Below are positions 1 to 7,625 of a DNA stretch of 64,000 nucleotides, one piece after another. Position numbers and translations under genes: made by a program. The DNA comes from a candidate division KSB1 bacterium (GTDB lineage: Bacteria; Electryoneota; RPQS01), in assembly GCA_016214895.1 (NCBI GenBank), contig JACRMR010000017.1, positions 62,001 to 126,000 on the forward strand, in the 5' to 3' direction. Below the pieces are notes generated by a model, which was not told where the DNA came from, did not search any database, and saw nothing but the letters and a program-made list of their open reading frames with translations. Each line of letters starts with the position of its first letter. Position 1 is the stretch's first letter.

Positions 1-1
1 T

Positions 2-520
2 CGGCGAATCGCGGTGGCCGGGTTCTTGTATGGTGACGCATATCTATATGTGTTGGACTCGGCAGGTCACTTGACGCAGGGCAACGGTCACGGCGGCGAT
101 AACTACGAAGAAGCACGCGCATTGGCACTCACGAACGACGGTGGCTATGTTCTCGCAGGGTATTCCGAGTCGTACGGAGACCGAGTGCAGGCGTATGTAG
201 CGCGAGTCAGCTCGTCGATGGGGACCGTCTGGACGAAGACGTTTGGCGATACTGCGGTCAGTGCTGCAAATGCCATCGCGGTTACGGCGAATGGCGGGTT
301 CATTGTGGCGGGCTATGTGGGCCAGCAACCGAGGAAGGCGTGGATTATTCGGCTTTCGTCTGACGGTGACAGCCTTTGGTCAGTCAAGTATGAGCGAGGT
401 GCGATCCTCAGCGCCAATTCGATACAGCAGACGCAAGACGGCGGTTTCATTGCGGCGGGGAATGGCTTTCTGTTGAAGCTCAGCGCGGACGGTGACACCC
501 TCTGGTCACGGATTCTGTGA
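2..520 (+). CDS. Secreted beta-propeller repeat protein, 5' end cut by window edge
   Basis: The frame is open to the left edge, so the start lies outside the window. The visible 172 residues hold about three repeats of roughly 50 residues with the pattern DGGYVLAGY...DGDSLWS. The same repeat builds the complete protein at 2324-3724, so a beta-propeller fold and export are inferred. It stops straight after DGDTLWSRIL, without a further blade and without a T9SS sorting tail. Either the protein ends there naturally, as the 2324 protein also lacks the tail, or the 3' end has been lost. Function is unknown; a cell-surface or secreted structural or binding role is a guess. Confidence 0.6.
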   Translation, partial: RRIAVAGFLYGDAYLYVLDSAGHLTQGNGHGGDNYEEARALALTNDGGYVLAGYSESYGDRVQAYVARVSSSMGTVWTKTFGDTAVSAANAIAVTANGGFIVAGYVGQQPRKAWIIRLSSDGDSLWSVKYERGAILSANSIQQTQDGGFIAAGNGFLLKLSADGDTLWSRIL

Positions 521-820
521 TCGTGGGGATACCGAATATCGCGCACGCGTTGTGCCGCTACGGAGAGGCCGCGATCATTCTGTTCGCAGCAACGGGTTAT
601 TCCTCAGTCATTCTGAAGGTCGCGTCGGGGGGATTTCGCGGCCTGAAGAATCACTGAAAGTTGATTTCATTTTCCGAGTCCGAGACTTTCAGCGATCCTT
701 CACGGCGAAGACTTGTTCAGGATGACAGGTTTGGACGGCGGTGGTTTTGCATGGTTCGTTCATCGAGGTTCGTTGAATTCGCCCGAGCGCATATCTATGC
801 GGCGCGACAAATAATAGAAT
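521..820. other. Intergenic stretch with dispersed-repeat fragments
   Basis: No supported gene. At 541-564 there is a degenerate copy of the REP hairpin (GCGCAC...GTGCCGCTACG). At about 611-740 two blocks, CATTCTGAAGG...CCTGAAGAATC and GATCCTTC...TTCAGGATGACAGG, resemble a dispersed repeat type common in environmental bacterial genomes. Reading frames here have no recognisable protein. Confidence 0.4.
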
Positions 821-922
821 ATGACAGCACCATTACATACCATCCTTTCCGACCTGCGCGAGCGGCTGCAAGCCCACTACGGCGAGCGGCTGGTAGCGCA
901 TGCAATAAGGATTCCCCGATGA
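821..922 (+). pseudogene. Truncated MNT-family nucleotidyltransferase remnant
   Basis: The 33-residue frame starting MTAPLHTILSDLRERL and continuing HYGERLVA matches the first 25 residues of the intact MNT proteins at 7622, 10296 and 14382 (for example ILAELKARL...LYGERL). The frame then diverges before the catalytic GSQARGD...DSDID motif and stops. Its TGA overlaps the ATG of the next gene (ATGA), the same coupling intact MNT genes have with HEPN partners. It is best read as the 5' stump of a deleted antitoxin or nucleotidyltransferase gene. Confidence 0.6.
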
Positions 923-1296
923 AGAAGTCCCCACCGCCCGAGCAAGAGGGCACACAGACCTACATCCTGCGCGGCCCGATTCCCGAGCAGGTTCAGCAGG
1001 CATTGAAAGCGCGGCTGGAAAAGCGCATCAGCGAGGAGTGGGATCATACCCTTGTCAAGCTGAAACTGCGCTTTCGCAGCTACTATGCCTACGTCGATGT
1101 GCAAGACCCGACGGAAGAAGTTCCCACGCACCTGTGCCGCCTCGGTTACCTCGGCAACATGGAGGAGTGGCAGTTTGCCTTCTACAAGTATAGCGACGAG
1201 AAGTACGAGATCAGCATGGACATGGAAGGCAATTGGCTGGTTTGCCCGGAAACCGCCCTCGATATTTCCGCCGGAGTGTATTTGCAGGGCGGATGA
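919..1296 (+). CDS. Hypothetical cytosolic protein, 125 aa
   Basis: The reading frame is open further upstream, but the ATG at 919 overlaps the stop of the MNT remnant (ATGA) and gives a sensible N-terminus (MKKSPPPEQEG). The protein is charged, with no signal peptide or membrane segment. It is rich in aromatic residues in the middle (RSYYAYVDVQ, EEWQFAFYKYS). I do not recognise the family. Being coupled to an MNT stump, it may be what followed the original MNT/HEPN locus after a deletion. Translation may depend on coupling to the 33-codon upstream frame. Confidence 0.6.
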   Translation: MKKSPPPEQEGTQTYILRGPIPEQVQQALKARLEKRISEEWDHTLVKLKLRFRSYYAYVDVQDPTEEVPTHLCRLGYLGNMEEWQFAFYKYSDEKYEISMDMEGNWLVCPETALDISAGVYLQGG

Positions 1297-1418
1297 GGCG
1301 CGAGCAGGAATCGGGTCGGGAAATCAGAAACAAACGCCGAGTTCTTGAGCGGGGCATGTCAAGACTCCAGAGACATGCCGCCGCAAGATAGATCGCACAC
1401 GGCGGTGCGACGCTACAA

Positions 1419-1880
1419 ATGAAAATTATCGCCTACTTACTCATTCTACTACCGCTCGTGATCGGCGGGTGCAAGCCGAGTGCGCCGCCGCCAAAGGCTG
1501 TCGCGCCGAAACCCGCGGCTCCCGGTTCCGAGAAGCAGGCGGTGCCCGCCGTGCAGGACTCCATCGCCGAGGTCATCGCCACCTTCATCAACGCGATGAA
1601 AGCGGGCAATGAGAAGCAGGCCAAGGCCGTGCTCGCGCTGGAATATTTCGAGCACTATTCGCTGCCGGGTCCGGTCGAGATCAAACAATACACGATCACC
1701 GAGCGCACCGTGCTGGATTCCGCCGAAATCGAACAGCTGGGGTTCGTCGAACCGCCGCACGTCGGTGATGCGCGCGTACGGACGGAGCAATACATGACCG
1801 GAAATGTGCTCGTGTACGGAACCTATTGGCTGCGGAAGATCAACGGCTACTGGAAGATTTGGGGATGGGGGCTCTCCTAA
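1419..1880 (+). CDS. Lipoprotein with proline-rich linker and NTF2-like domain (probable)
   Basis: The protein has 153 residues. Residues 1-17 form a lipoprotein signal peptide (MKIIAYLLILLPLVIG) and Cys18 sits in an IGGC lipobox, so the mature protein should be lipid-anchored. Residues 20-45 are a Pro/Ala/Lys-rich linker. The rest (about 48-153) begins with an amphipathic helix (SIAEVIATFINAMKAGNEKQAK) and ends with beta strands and a Trp-rich end (YWKIWGWGLS). This resembles SnoaL/NTF2-like domains, but that assignment is only by pattern. No operon partner of known function. Confidence 0.75.
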   Translation: MKIIAYLLILLPLVIGGCKPSAPPPKAVAPKPAAPGSEKQAVPAVQDSIAEVIATFINAMKAGNEKQAKAVLALEYFEHYSLPGPVEIKQYTITERTVLDSAEIEQLGFVEPPHVGDARVRTEQYMTGNVLVYGTYWLRKINGYWKIWGWGLS

Positions 1881-1928
1881 ATCGAAAACTTGAAACTTGA
1901 AACCTGAAACTTGAATGCGGAGGCCGAG

Positions 1929-2144
1929 ATGGAACTTGGCGTGTGGTTTTGGGTCAAGATGGCAGGGATCTTCGCGACGGTCGCGGCGGTCGGAATTGGC
2001 TGGGCGCTCATCAAGCAAGATCTGGGCAAACGCGGAGAGCGCATCGATGAGTTCTTGCGCTGGGTCGCGCTGGGTAACCGAATCTGGAGCGTGATCCTGA
2101 TTGCGCTGTTTGCGATCGGGCTGCTGTGGTGGGGAGCGCGGTAA
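1929..2144 (+). CDS. Small two-helix membrane protein, 71 aa
   Basis: The ATG at 1929 is chosen over an in-frame TTG at 1911 because GGAGG at 1919-1923 lies five bases before it. There are two hydrophobic segments, about residues 4-24 (GVWFWVKMAGIFATVAAVGI) and 48-68 (IWSVILIALFAIGLLWW), separated by a charged loop. The gene follows a degenerate heptamer repeat at 1883-1915. About 18 bases of its leader are copied again before the micro-gene at 2193. Function unknown. Confidence 0.6.
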   Translation: MELGVWFWVKMAGIFATVAAVGIGWALIKQDLGKRGERIDEFLRWVALGNRIWSVILIALFAIGLLWWGAR

Positions 2145-2192
2145 GCCGAGAACCTCAAACGTGAAGCTTGAAACCTGAATGCGGAGGCCGAG

Positions 2193-2261
2193 ATGGCGGT
2201 CACGCTGGTGGTGATCGCGCTGGTTCTCGTCTTGATCAGGACGTGGCTGTGGTGGCAATGA
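2193..2261 (+). CDS. Putative 22-aa membrane micropeptide
   Basis: The frame MAVTLVVIALVLVLIRTWLW... is 22 residues long and almost entirely hydrophobic. It is preceded by the same leader as the gene at 1929, including GGAGG at 2183-2187 and the same spacing to ATG. The duplicated translation signal makes it likely that this very short frame is translated, or that it is a truncated copy of the gene before it. The hydrophobic sequence does not match either helix of the 71-residue protein closely. Function unknown. Confidence 0.35.
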   Translation: MAVTLVVIALVLVLIRTWLWWQ

Positions 2262-2323
2262 TAGCCGCATGAAATTCGACCGAACATAGTTGACAGACGA
2301 GTGGATGAAGCAGGAGGAGAGCG

Positions 2324-3724
2324 ATGAAGGTATATACCGGTTTCCTGTTCCTTGCAGCGATGATGGTGAATTGGGTTTCGATGAGTTTCGCCCAGGCGCC
2401 CGATAGCCTGTGGACGCGGGCGATCGGCGGCCCGGGCTATGACGAAGCAGAGGCGGTGCAACAAACCAGCGACGGCGGTTTCATAGTCGGCGGGTTGACG
2501 ATGAGCTACGGCGCGGGTAACGAAGATTTCTGGCTGGTCCAGCTGGACGCCGACGGCGACACGCTGTGGACCAACCACTTCGGCGGCAACCACCTCGACC
2601 GCTGCTACTCGGTCATTCAGACCAACGATGGCGGCTTCGCGATGGCCGGTTATACCGAAACCTTCGGCGCGGGATCGAGCGATTTCTGGCTCGTCAAGAC
2701 CAACGCCAACGGCGACAGTTTGTGGAGCCGCACGTACGGCGGGGCGGCCATCGATATTTGTTATATGGTGATCGAGACCGGCGATCTTGGTTTCGCGCTG
2801 GTCGGTCGCTCAACTTCGTACAGCGGTGCGGGCGACTCCGATTTCTATCTGGTGAAAACCGACGCGAACGGGAATCCACAGTGGAGCCGGCGCTACGGCG
2901 GCGCGGGGTTTGATCTGGGCTGGTGCGTACTGCAAACCCCCGACGGCGGCTACGCGCTGGCCGGACGTACGCAATCGTACGGAGCGGGCAACGAAGATTT
3001 TTGGCTCGTAAAAACAAACTCAACCGGCGATAGCCTGTGGAGTCATACTTACGGCGGAACGCAGCTTGACCGCTGTTATGTGGTCGAAGCAACCAACGAC
3101 GGCGGCTATGCCCTGGGCGGACATACGTTCTCGTTCGGCGCGGGCAGCGCGGATTATTGGCTGGTCAAAACCGATGCTAACGGCGATAGTTTGTGGAGCC
3201 GTCGCTACGGCGGCGCTGATCTTGACGCAGGCTATTTCATGCGCGAGACCGGCGACAATGGTTTCGTGCTGACGGGCGCGAGTTACTCGTTTGGACCGCC
3301 GAACGCGAACATGTGGATCGTCAAGACCGCGGCCAACGGCGATAGCCTGTGGAGCGTCAGCTACGGCGGCGGCTTGCAGGATGCGGGCTACTGGATCGAG
3401 CAAAACAGCGACGGCGGCTATATTTGCGCGGGCGGCACGGCCAGCTTCGGCGGCGGCAGCACGGAGATGTACGTCGTGCGGCTCGATGCCGAAGGCCCGG
3501 TCTTTGTGCCGCAACAGGTGGTCGTACAGCCGTTCGGCGGCACCGATTTGCGCCTCGTGTGGGAGCGGGACGGCAACCCCTACTACCGCGTTTACCGCGA
3601 CAGCGATCCCGAAGGAGCGTTCAGCACGCTTGTCACGACCACGCCTGATACGAGTGTCGTCCTCATTAATGGCGTGACGGCGCTGAAGAATTTCTATATC
3701 GTGAAGGGCTCGCGAATCCCCTAA
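2324..3724 (+). CDS. Secreted seven-repeat beta-propeller protein
   Basis: The protein has 466 residues with GGAGGAGA at 2313-2320 as ribosome binding site. Residues 1-24 are a signal peptide ending FAQA. It then has seven near-identical repeats of about 53 residues (GDSLWSRxYGG...DGGYALAG...SYGAGNxDFWLVKTDANG), as expected for a seven-bladed propeller. The last ~75 residues (VVVQPFGGTDLRLVWERDG...) look like a fibronectin-III-type strand-rich end. Unlike the next gene, it lacks the T9SS sorting tail, ending ...IVKGSRIP. The repeat DNA is strongly conserved, which suggests recent repeat expansion or homogenisation. Surface adhesion or binding is only a guess. Confidence 0.8.
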   Translation: MKVYTGFLFLAAMMVNWVSMSFAQAPDSLWTRAIGGPGYDEAEAVQQTSDGGFIVGGLTMSYGAGNEDFWLVQLDADGDTLWTNHFGGNHLDRCYSVIQTNDGGFAMAGYTETFGAGSSDFWLVKTNANGDSLWSRTYGGAAIDICYMVIETGDLGFALVGRSTSYSGAGDSDFYLVKTDANGNPQWSRRYGGAGFDLGWCVLQTPDGGYALAGRTQSYGAGNEDFWLVKTNSTGDSLWSHTYGGTQLDRCYVVEATNDGGYALGGHTFSFGAGSADYWLVKTDANGDSLWSRRYGGADLDAGYFMRETGDNGFVLTGASYSFGPPNANMWIVKTAANGDSLWSVSYGGGLQDAGYWIEQNSDGGYICAGGTASFGGGSTEMYVVRLDAEGPVFVPQQVVVQPFGGTDLRLVWERDGNPYYRVYRDSDPEGAFSTLVTTTPDTSVVLINGVTALKNFYIVKGSRIP

Positions 3725-3833
3725 CACGCGAACAACCGAAAATGCGAACAAGCGAACATTCAAAAAGAGCGGTGTAGCGCCGCACGGATGGGCGTTCGGT
3801 TTCTACTTGTAACCCAAATCGAGGAGGCCTGCC

Positions 3834-5237
3834 ATGCGAACTGCTGTGACGTTGGGCCTGATTTGCTGCTGCGCGGTGTGCTGTGCGCAGCCGGATACGT
3901 TGTGGACGAGGGTGCTGGGGGATAGTGTTGGGACTTCACTTGGGAGCATTGACTGCGCACCGAATGGTGACGTCATCATCGCCACGCACAGAGTGGCGCC
4001 TGACCCGGAACAGAGCTGGCTTGCCCGAGTTGACCCCTCTGGGAACGTCGTTTGGCTGCGACATTATGCAGGAGTGCGAATTTTGGACGTGCGGGCACTC
4101 TCGTCCAACAACTTGGTAGCGCTTGCCAGTGGTAGCATTCGAATTCTCACGGGCGATGGCGATTCCCTGGACACTCACAGCGATGAGTCCCCCTTTCAGT
4201 ATCTCTTGATTCGGGGTGCCCACAACAACTTCTATACAGGATTTCGCACGTCGTATGTGTACTGGAGAAACGGATCGCCCCACGGGGTGATGGGAATCTT
4301 CCCGATCGAAGCTGACAGCATGGGAATGCCTGGGAATCAATGGACCGGTGGTTCGGAGAATTGTGAAGGTGAGACATTGCTCCAAGATGTCCAAGAGGGG
4401 CCCGGAGGCTCGTACACCGCGGTTGGTCCACATGAGTGTGACTACTACTACCTACGTGCGAGACATACAGAGCAAGGGCACTGGTGGAATCACGAGTTTT
4501 CGTGGAACGGCGGAAACGGATGGCTAGTTGAGAGCGCCATTGAACGTTTGCCCTCCGAAGTTACCGTGATTGCAGCCGATGTCACGTTCGAAGGAACCGA
4601 TAGCGTCCACCTCTATTTCTTGCAGGATGATGGTACCCTTTTGCGAACGGCGGATGTGCAGAGTCCTTTCAGTTTTCATTTGGCCGACATGAAAGCCGTG
4701 CCCGATGGCTGCGTATTGCTTGGAACGGCGCACTACGGCGGCGATGCCGGGACGGATATCGCCATTATTAAACTGGACGCCTCGGGCTATCAAGAGTGGA
4801 CTACGACATTTGGCGGAGACGGATCTGAGTCAGCTTCGGAGCTTGTTATTCACTCAGACGGGGCGTGTACGATACTTGGCTCAATAGTGCCGGCCGGGGG
4901 AAGCACCCAGAGCCCGTACCTGCTTCGCACGGGTAGTGTCTTGACCTCTGTTGGCAAAAACAGGGGCTTGTCGCCACGCTTCTCCCTCTCCCCCGCCTTC
5001 CCCAATCCCTTCAACCCGTCCACCGAGATTCGCTTCGAGGTGGGGCGAACGGAGCAGGTGAAGCTCACGGTGTTTGATCTGTTGGGACGCGAAGTGGCTG
5101 TGCTGGCCGACGAGACTATGAGCGCGGGGAGCTATGCACGCACGTTCGACGGCCACGGCCTCGCGTCGGGGATGTACCTCTATCGCCTCGAAGCCGGCGA
5201 GGAGGTGCAGACGCGGAAGATGGTGCTGCTGAAGTAA
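3834..5237 (+). CDS. T9SS-sorted secreted protein
   Basis: The protein has 467 residues; GAGGAGG at 3821-3827 sets the ATG. Signal peptide at residues 1-18 (MRTAVTLGLICCCAVCCA). The body holds loosely conserved propeller-like repeats (PDTLWTRVLGD, DASGYQEWTTTFGGDGSES). Residues ~385-467 form a type A sorting tail: FPNPFNPSTEIRFEV, LTVFDLLGREVAVLADE, GLASGMYLYRL, KMVLLK. In T9SS bacteria this tail directs export across the outer membrane and is removed or replaced by an anchor. Base composition is lower in GC than the neighbours. REP hairpins follow the stop. Confidence 0.85.
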   Translation: MRTAVTLGLICCCAVCCAQPDTLWTRVLGDSVGTSLGSIDCAPNGDVIIATHRVAPDPEQSWLARVDPSGNVVWLRHYAGVRILDVRALSSNNLVALASGSIRILTGDGDSLDTHSDESPFQYLLIRGAHNNFYTGFRTSYVYWRNGSPHGVMGIFPIEADSMGMPGNQWTGGSENCEGETLLQDVQEGPGGSYTAVGPHECDYYYLRARHTEQGHWWNHEFSWNGGNGWLVESAIERLPSEVTVIAADVTFEGTDSVHLYFLQDDGTLLRTADVQSPFSFHLADMKAVPDGCVLLGTAHYGGDAGTDIAIIKLDASGYQEWTTTFGGDGSESASELVIHSDGACTILGSIVPAGGSTQSPYLLRTGSVLTSVGKNRGLSPRFSLSPAFPNPFNPSTEIRFEVGRTEQVKLTVFDLLGREVAVLADETMSAGSYARTFDGHGLASGMYLYRLEAGEEVQTRKMVLLK

Positions 5238-5487
5238 CCCGTTGGATTGATACCCCGAGCGCACGCAGTGCGCCGCTACGAAGGTGCGAAGGGATCGTGG
5301 TCTATGCGGGGCGGGCGGGATGGGCGAGCGAACCCCCGAGCGCACGCAGCGGGCCGCTTCGAAGCTCTATTATGCCTTGTGTGATCGTTACCCCCTCGCA
5401 GTGCGGAGATTCTCCGAGCGACAAGCCAACGTGGTTGAACGACCGTAGCGGCGCACTGCGTGCGCTCGGGATACACCGGATCAACCC
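5238..5487. repeat. REP hairpin cluster 5' of the first RAYT gene
   Basis: There are three copies of a hairpin with stem GCGCAC-GCA-GTGCGC followed by CGCTAC (GTAGCG on the other strand): 5253-5283 on one strand, a variant at 5333-5363, and 5443-5470 in the opposite orientation. The first and last copies make an inverted pair, the BIME-like arrangement typical of REP elements mobilised by RAYT proteins. No gene is present. The first copy may also act as a terminator for the T9SS gene upstream. Confidence 0.8.
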
Positions 5488-6042
5488 ATGACGGGTAGCA
5501 TTCCCGATCCGCGATTCAAGTCGGTGCGGTTGAAATACCTGCGGTACTCCGAGCCCGGAGCGTATTTTGTAACGATTGTTACCGCGCGACGCGAGAGCCT
5601 GTTTGGCGTGATCGAAGATGGACAGATGGTTGCCAACGAGGCGGGGCAGATCGTGATTGACGAGTGGCTACGAACCATCGCCATGCGCACACGGCTCACC
5701 ATGGATGCGTTCTGTCTGATGCCCAATCATTTTCATGCCGTGGTCGTGATGGGCGAAGCTGCTCCAAGCGCACGCAGTGCGCCGCTACGAAACGAGCTGT
5801 TGCTTCGGCGGTGGAATGAGCGGGCGCCTGATTCCCTCAGCACGATCATGGCAGGCTTCAAAGCCGCCACGACGAAACGAATCAACGAACTGCGCTGCGC
5901 TCGGGGACAGTCGGTCTGGCAACATCGCTTCCATGAACACGTCGTGCGCGGGGACCGCGACCTCGCGCAAATTCGTGATTACATTCTGGGCAATCCTGCG
6001 CAGTGGTCAGCGGATCATGAGAACCCCGAGCGCCGACCGTAG
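5488..6042 (+). CDS. REP-associated tyrosine transposase (RAYT, IS200-like HUH nuclease)
   Basis: The protein has 184 residues and belongs to the Y1 transposase family. The HUH motif is at residues 78-84 (MPNHFHA) and the likely catalytic Tyr165 lies in IRDYILGNPAQW. Between them is the family block FKAATTKRINELR. Known RAYTs nick and move REP hairpins carrying GTAG, and REP copies lie on both sides of this gene and inside it. Residues 92-102 (APSARSAPLRN) are encoded by an inserted REP copy at 5764-5791, and the TAG stop is the TAG of another REP copy. The nuclease signature residues look intact, so activity is plausible. Confidence 0.9.
   Translation: MTGSIPDPRFKSVRLKYLRYSEPGAYFVTIVTARRESLFGVIEDGQMVANEAGQIVIDEWLRTIAMRTRLTMDAFCLMPNHFHAVVVMGEAAPSARSAPLRNELLLRRWNERAPDSLSTIMAGFKAATTKRINELRCARGQSVWQHRFHEHVVRGDRDLAQIRDYILGNPAQWSADHENPERRP
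5764..5791 (-). repeat. REP copy inside the RAYT reading frame
   Basis: The sequence AAGCGCACGCAGTGCGCC followed by GCTACG is the same hairpin as in the flanking cluster. It has a length that keeps the reading frame open and encodes APSARSAPLR between the HUH motif and the tyrosine helix. The second RAYT gene has its own REP type at the equivalent position. Confidence 0.85.
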
Positions 6043-6064
6043 CGGCGCACTGCGTGCGCCCGGT
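6030..6064 (-). repeat. REP copy that supplies the RAYT stop codon
   Basis: CCGTAGCGGCGCACTGCGTG plus CGC is a full hairpin copy in the reverse orientation relative to 5253. The RAYT frame ends on its TAG (6040-6042), preceded by CCG. Confidence 0.85.
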
Positions 6065-6089
6065 GCTGTTAGGCTGTAACCCCTCCTGA

Positions 6090-7625
6090 ATGAAACTCCT
6101 GAACCTCCTTGAGCAGCGGATCGTGGCGGCGGCAACGCTGCTCGTGTTGCTCGCGGCCTGTGAAGGCTACTACCTGTCCGTCGAACACGCGCTGGCCGGG
6201 ACGTACGGCTTCTCGCTCGACGACTCGTGGATTCATGCCACCTTCGCGCGCAATCTGCTCGATGGGCACGGCTGGTCGTTCAACATCGGCGAGCAGATCT
6301 CCGCTTCGACCGCGCCGCTCTATACCGCGCTGCTGGCGCTCGGGTTCGCAATCACGGGAAACATGGTCTGGGCGGGTAAGATCATCGGCATGCTCGGGCT
6401 GGCGGCGAGCGCGGGGTTTGTGTATTTGGGGGTTGAGGCACTGACTACCCCCCCCTACCCCCCCGTGAACGGAGGGGAGACGAAGGCACCCCCCCCCGCC
6501 CCCCCAAGCGAGTTGGGGGGGAGCCGGATCGCCGCATGGCTGGCGGCGGGGTTGATCGTGACGAGTCCAGCACTGTTGTGGGCAAGCCTGAGCGGCATGG
6601 AATCGACCACACAGCTCGCGCTGGTGTGCGCGGCGCTCTACATGTTCGCGACAGCACGCTACCGCTGGATGATTGCGCTGCTCGCGTTGGCGGTCTGGAC
6701 GCGACCGGAAAGCGTGATGCTGCTCGGTCTGGGTTGGCTGGCGATTCCCCAGCGCGAGAAGTTGCGAACGCTCGCGATCGGTACCGCGATCTTGCTGCCG
6801 TACTTCGGCATGAATTACGCGTTAGGCGGCTATCCCTTTCCGCTGACGGTCAAGACCAAGTCGCTGCTGTACGTGCAGCACTTCTCCGCGCTGTTCCTGA
6901 GCGAGACCAAGTCGCTGTTCGTGGACGCGAACTTCCTGCCAATCTACCTGCTGCTGCCGTTCGGGATTATTGCACTCTGGAAAAGAGCGTGGTGGATTGT
7001 GCTCGCGCCGGGCCTGTTCTTTGTGATGATGTGGTCGCGAGCATCGACGACCTCGAGCTTCGGCCGCTATCTGTTCCCGCTGCTGCCGTTGGTCTATCTG
7101 CTGATCGGCGCCGGGCTGGGCTGGCTTGTGATCCGCAATGTGCGGTGGACAGCGATGCTCGCGCTCCTCGCGCTGGTGCTGGTCGCGGGCCAGGCTGTGG
7201 AAGCCCAAAAGAAGGCCTATCTGCACGGCCTGTCGGTGCAGAATATCGACGCGATGCAGGTGCGGCTGGCGAAGGTGATTCCGCGAATTCTCGATCCCGA
7301 AGAAAGCGTGGCGACAAATGATGTCGGCGCGCTCGGCTACTTCGGCCGGCGCTATGTGCTGGACTTGGTCGGTCTCGTGACACCGCACAAGCTGATGGAT
7401 GAAAATATCCGTGAGCAGCAGCCGGCGCTGGTGGCCATCTTCGACTCGTGGTTCCCGCCGCAACTGCGGCCGCCAAGCTTCAACGATCACTATATTCCGA
7501 TTGTCAAGATCAGCCTCGATCAAAACGTCGTCTGCGGCGATAGTATTATGACGGTCTATGCGCGCGAAGACCGCAAGGAAACGATCGTCGAACGTTGGAA
7601 ACAGATTACGCCGGATAGCCAATGA
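6090..7625 (+). CDS. Multi-pass membrane glycosyltransferase-like protein
   Basis: The 511 residues have an N-terminal helix, then a periplasmic loop with LDDSWIHATFARNLLDG, the acidic-motif loop seen in GT-C enzymes of the ArnT/PMT type. About 9-10 further hydrophobic segments follow, then a soluble C-terminus. It probably moves a sugar from a polyprenyl-phosphate donor to a lipid or protein acceptor at the membrane; substrate not visible. Residues ~122-146 (PPYPPVNGGETKAPPPAPPS) are encoded by an inserted C/G-run repeat that keeps the frame open. The stop overlaps the MNT start that follows. Confidence 0.7.
   Translation: MKLLNLLEQRIVAAATLLVLLAACEGYYLSVEHALAGTYGFSLDDSWIHATFARNLLDGHGWSFNIGEQISASTAPLYTALLALGFAITGNMVWAGKIIGMLGLAASAGFVYLGVEALTTPPYPPVNGGETKAPPPAPPSELGGSRIAAWLAAGLIVTSPALLWASLSGMESTTQLALVCAALYMFATARYRWMIALLALAVWTRPESVMLLGLGWLAIPQREKLRTLAIGTAILLPYFGMNYALGGYPFPLTVKTKSLLYVQHFSALFLSETKSLFVDANFLPIYLLLPFGIIALWKRAWWIVLAPGLFFVMMWSRASTTSSFGRYLFPLLPLVYLLIGAGLGWLVIRNVRWTAMLALLALVLVAGQAVEAQKKAYLHGLSVQNIDAMQVRLAKVIPRILDPEESVATNDVGALGYFGRRYVLDLVGLVTPHKLMDENIREQQPALVAIFDSWFPPQLRPPSFNDHYIPIVKISLDQNVVCGDSIMTVYAREDRKETIVERWKQITPDSQ
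6447..6527. repeat. G-run palindromic repeat inside a coding sequence
   Basis: Runs of C and G (CCCCCCCTACCCCCCCGTG, then GGAGGGGAGACGAAGG, then C runs and AGTTGGGGGGG) match the intergenic repeats at 20401, 47790, 50469, 56125 and 56522. Here it lies in frame within the membrane glycosyltransferase gene and encodes a Pro/Gly-rich loop. Confidence 0.75.
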
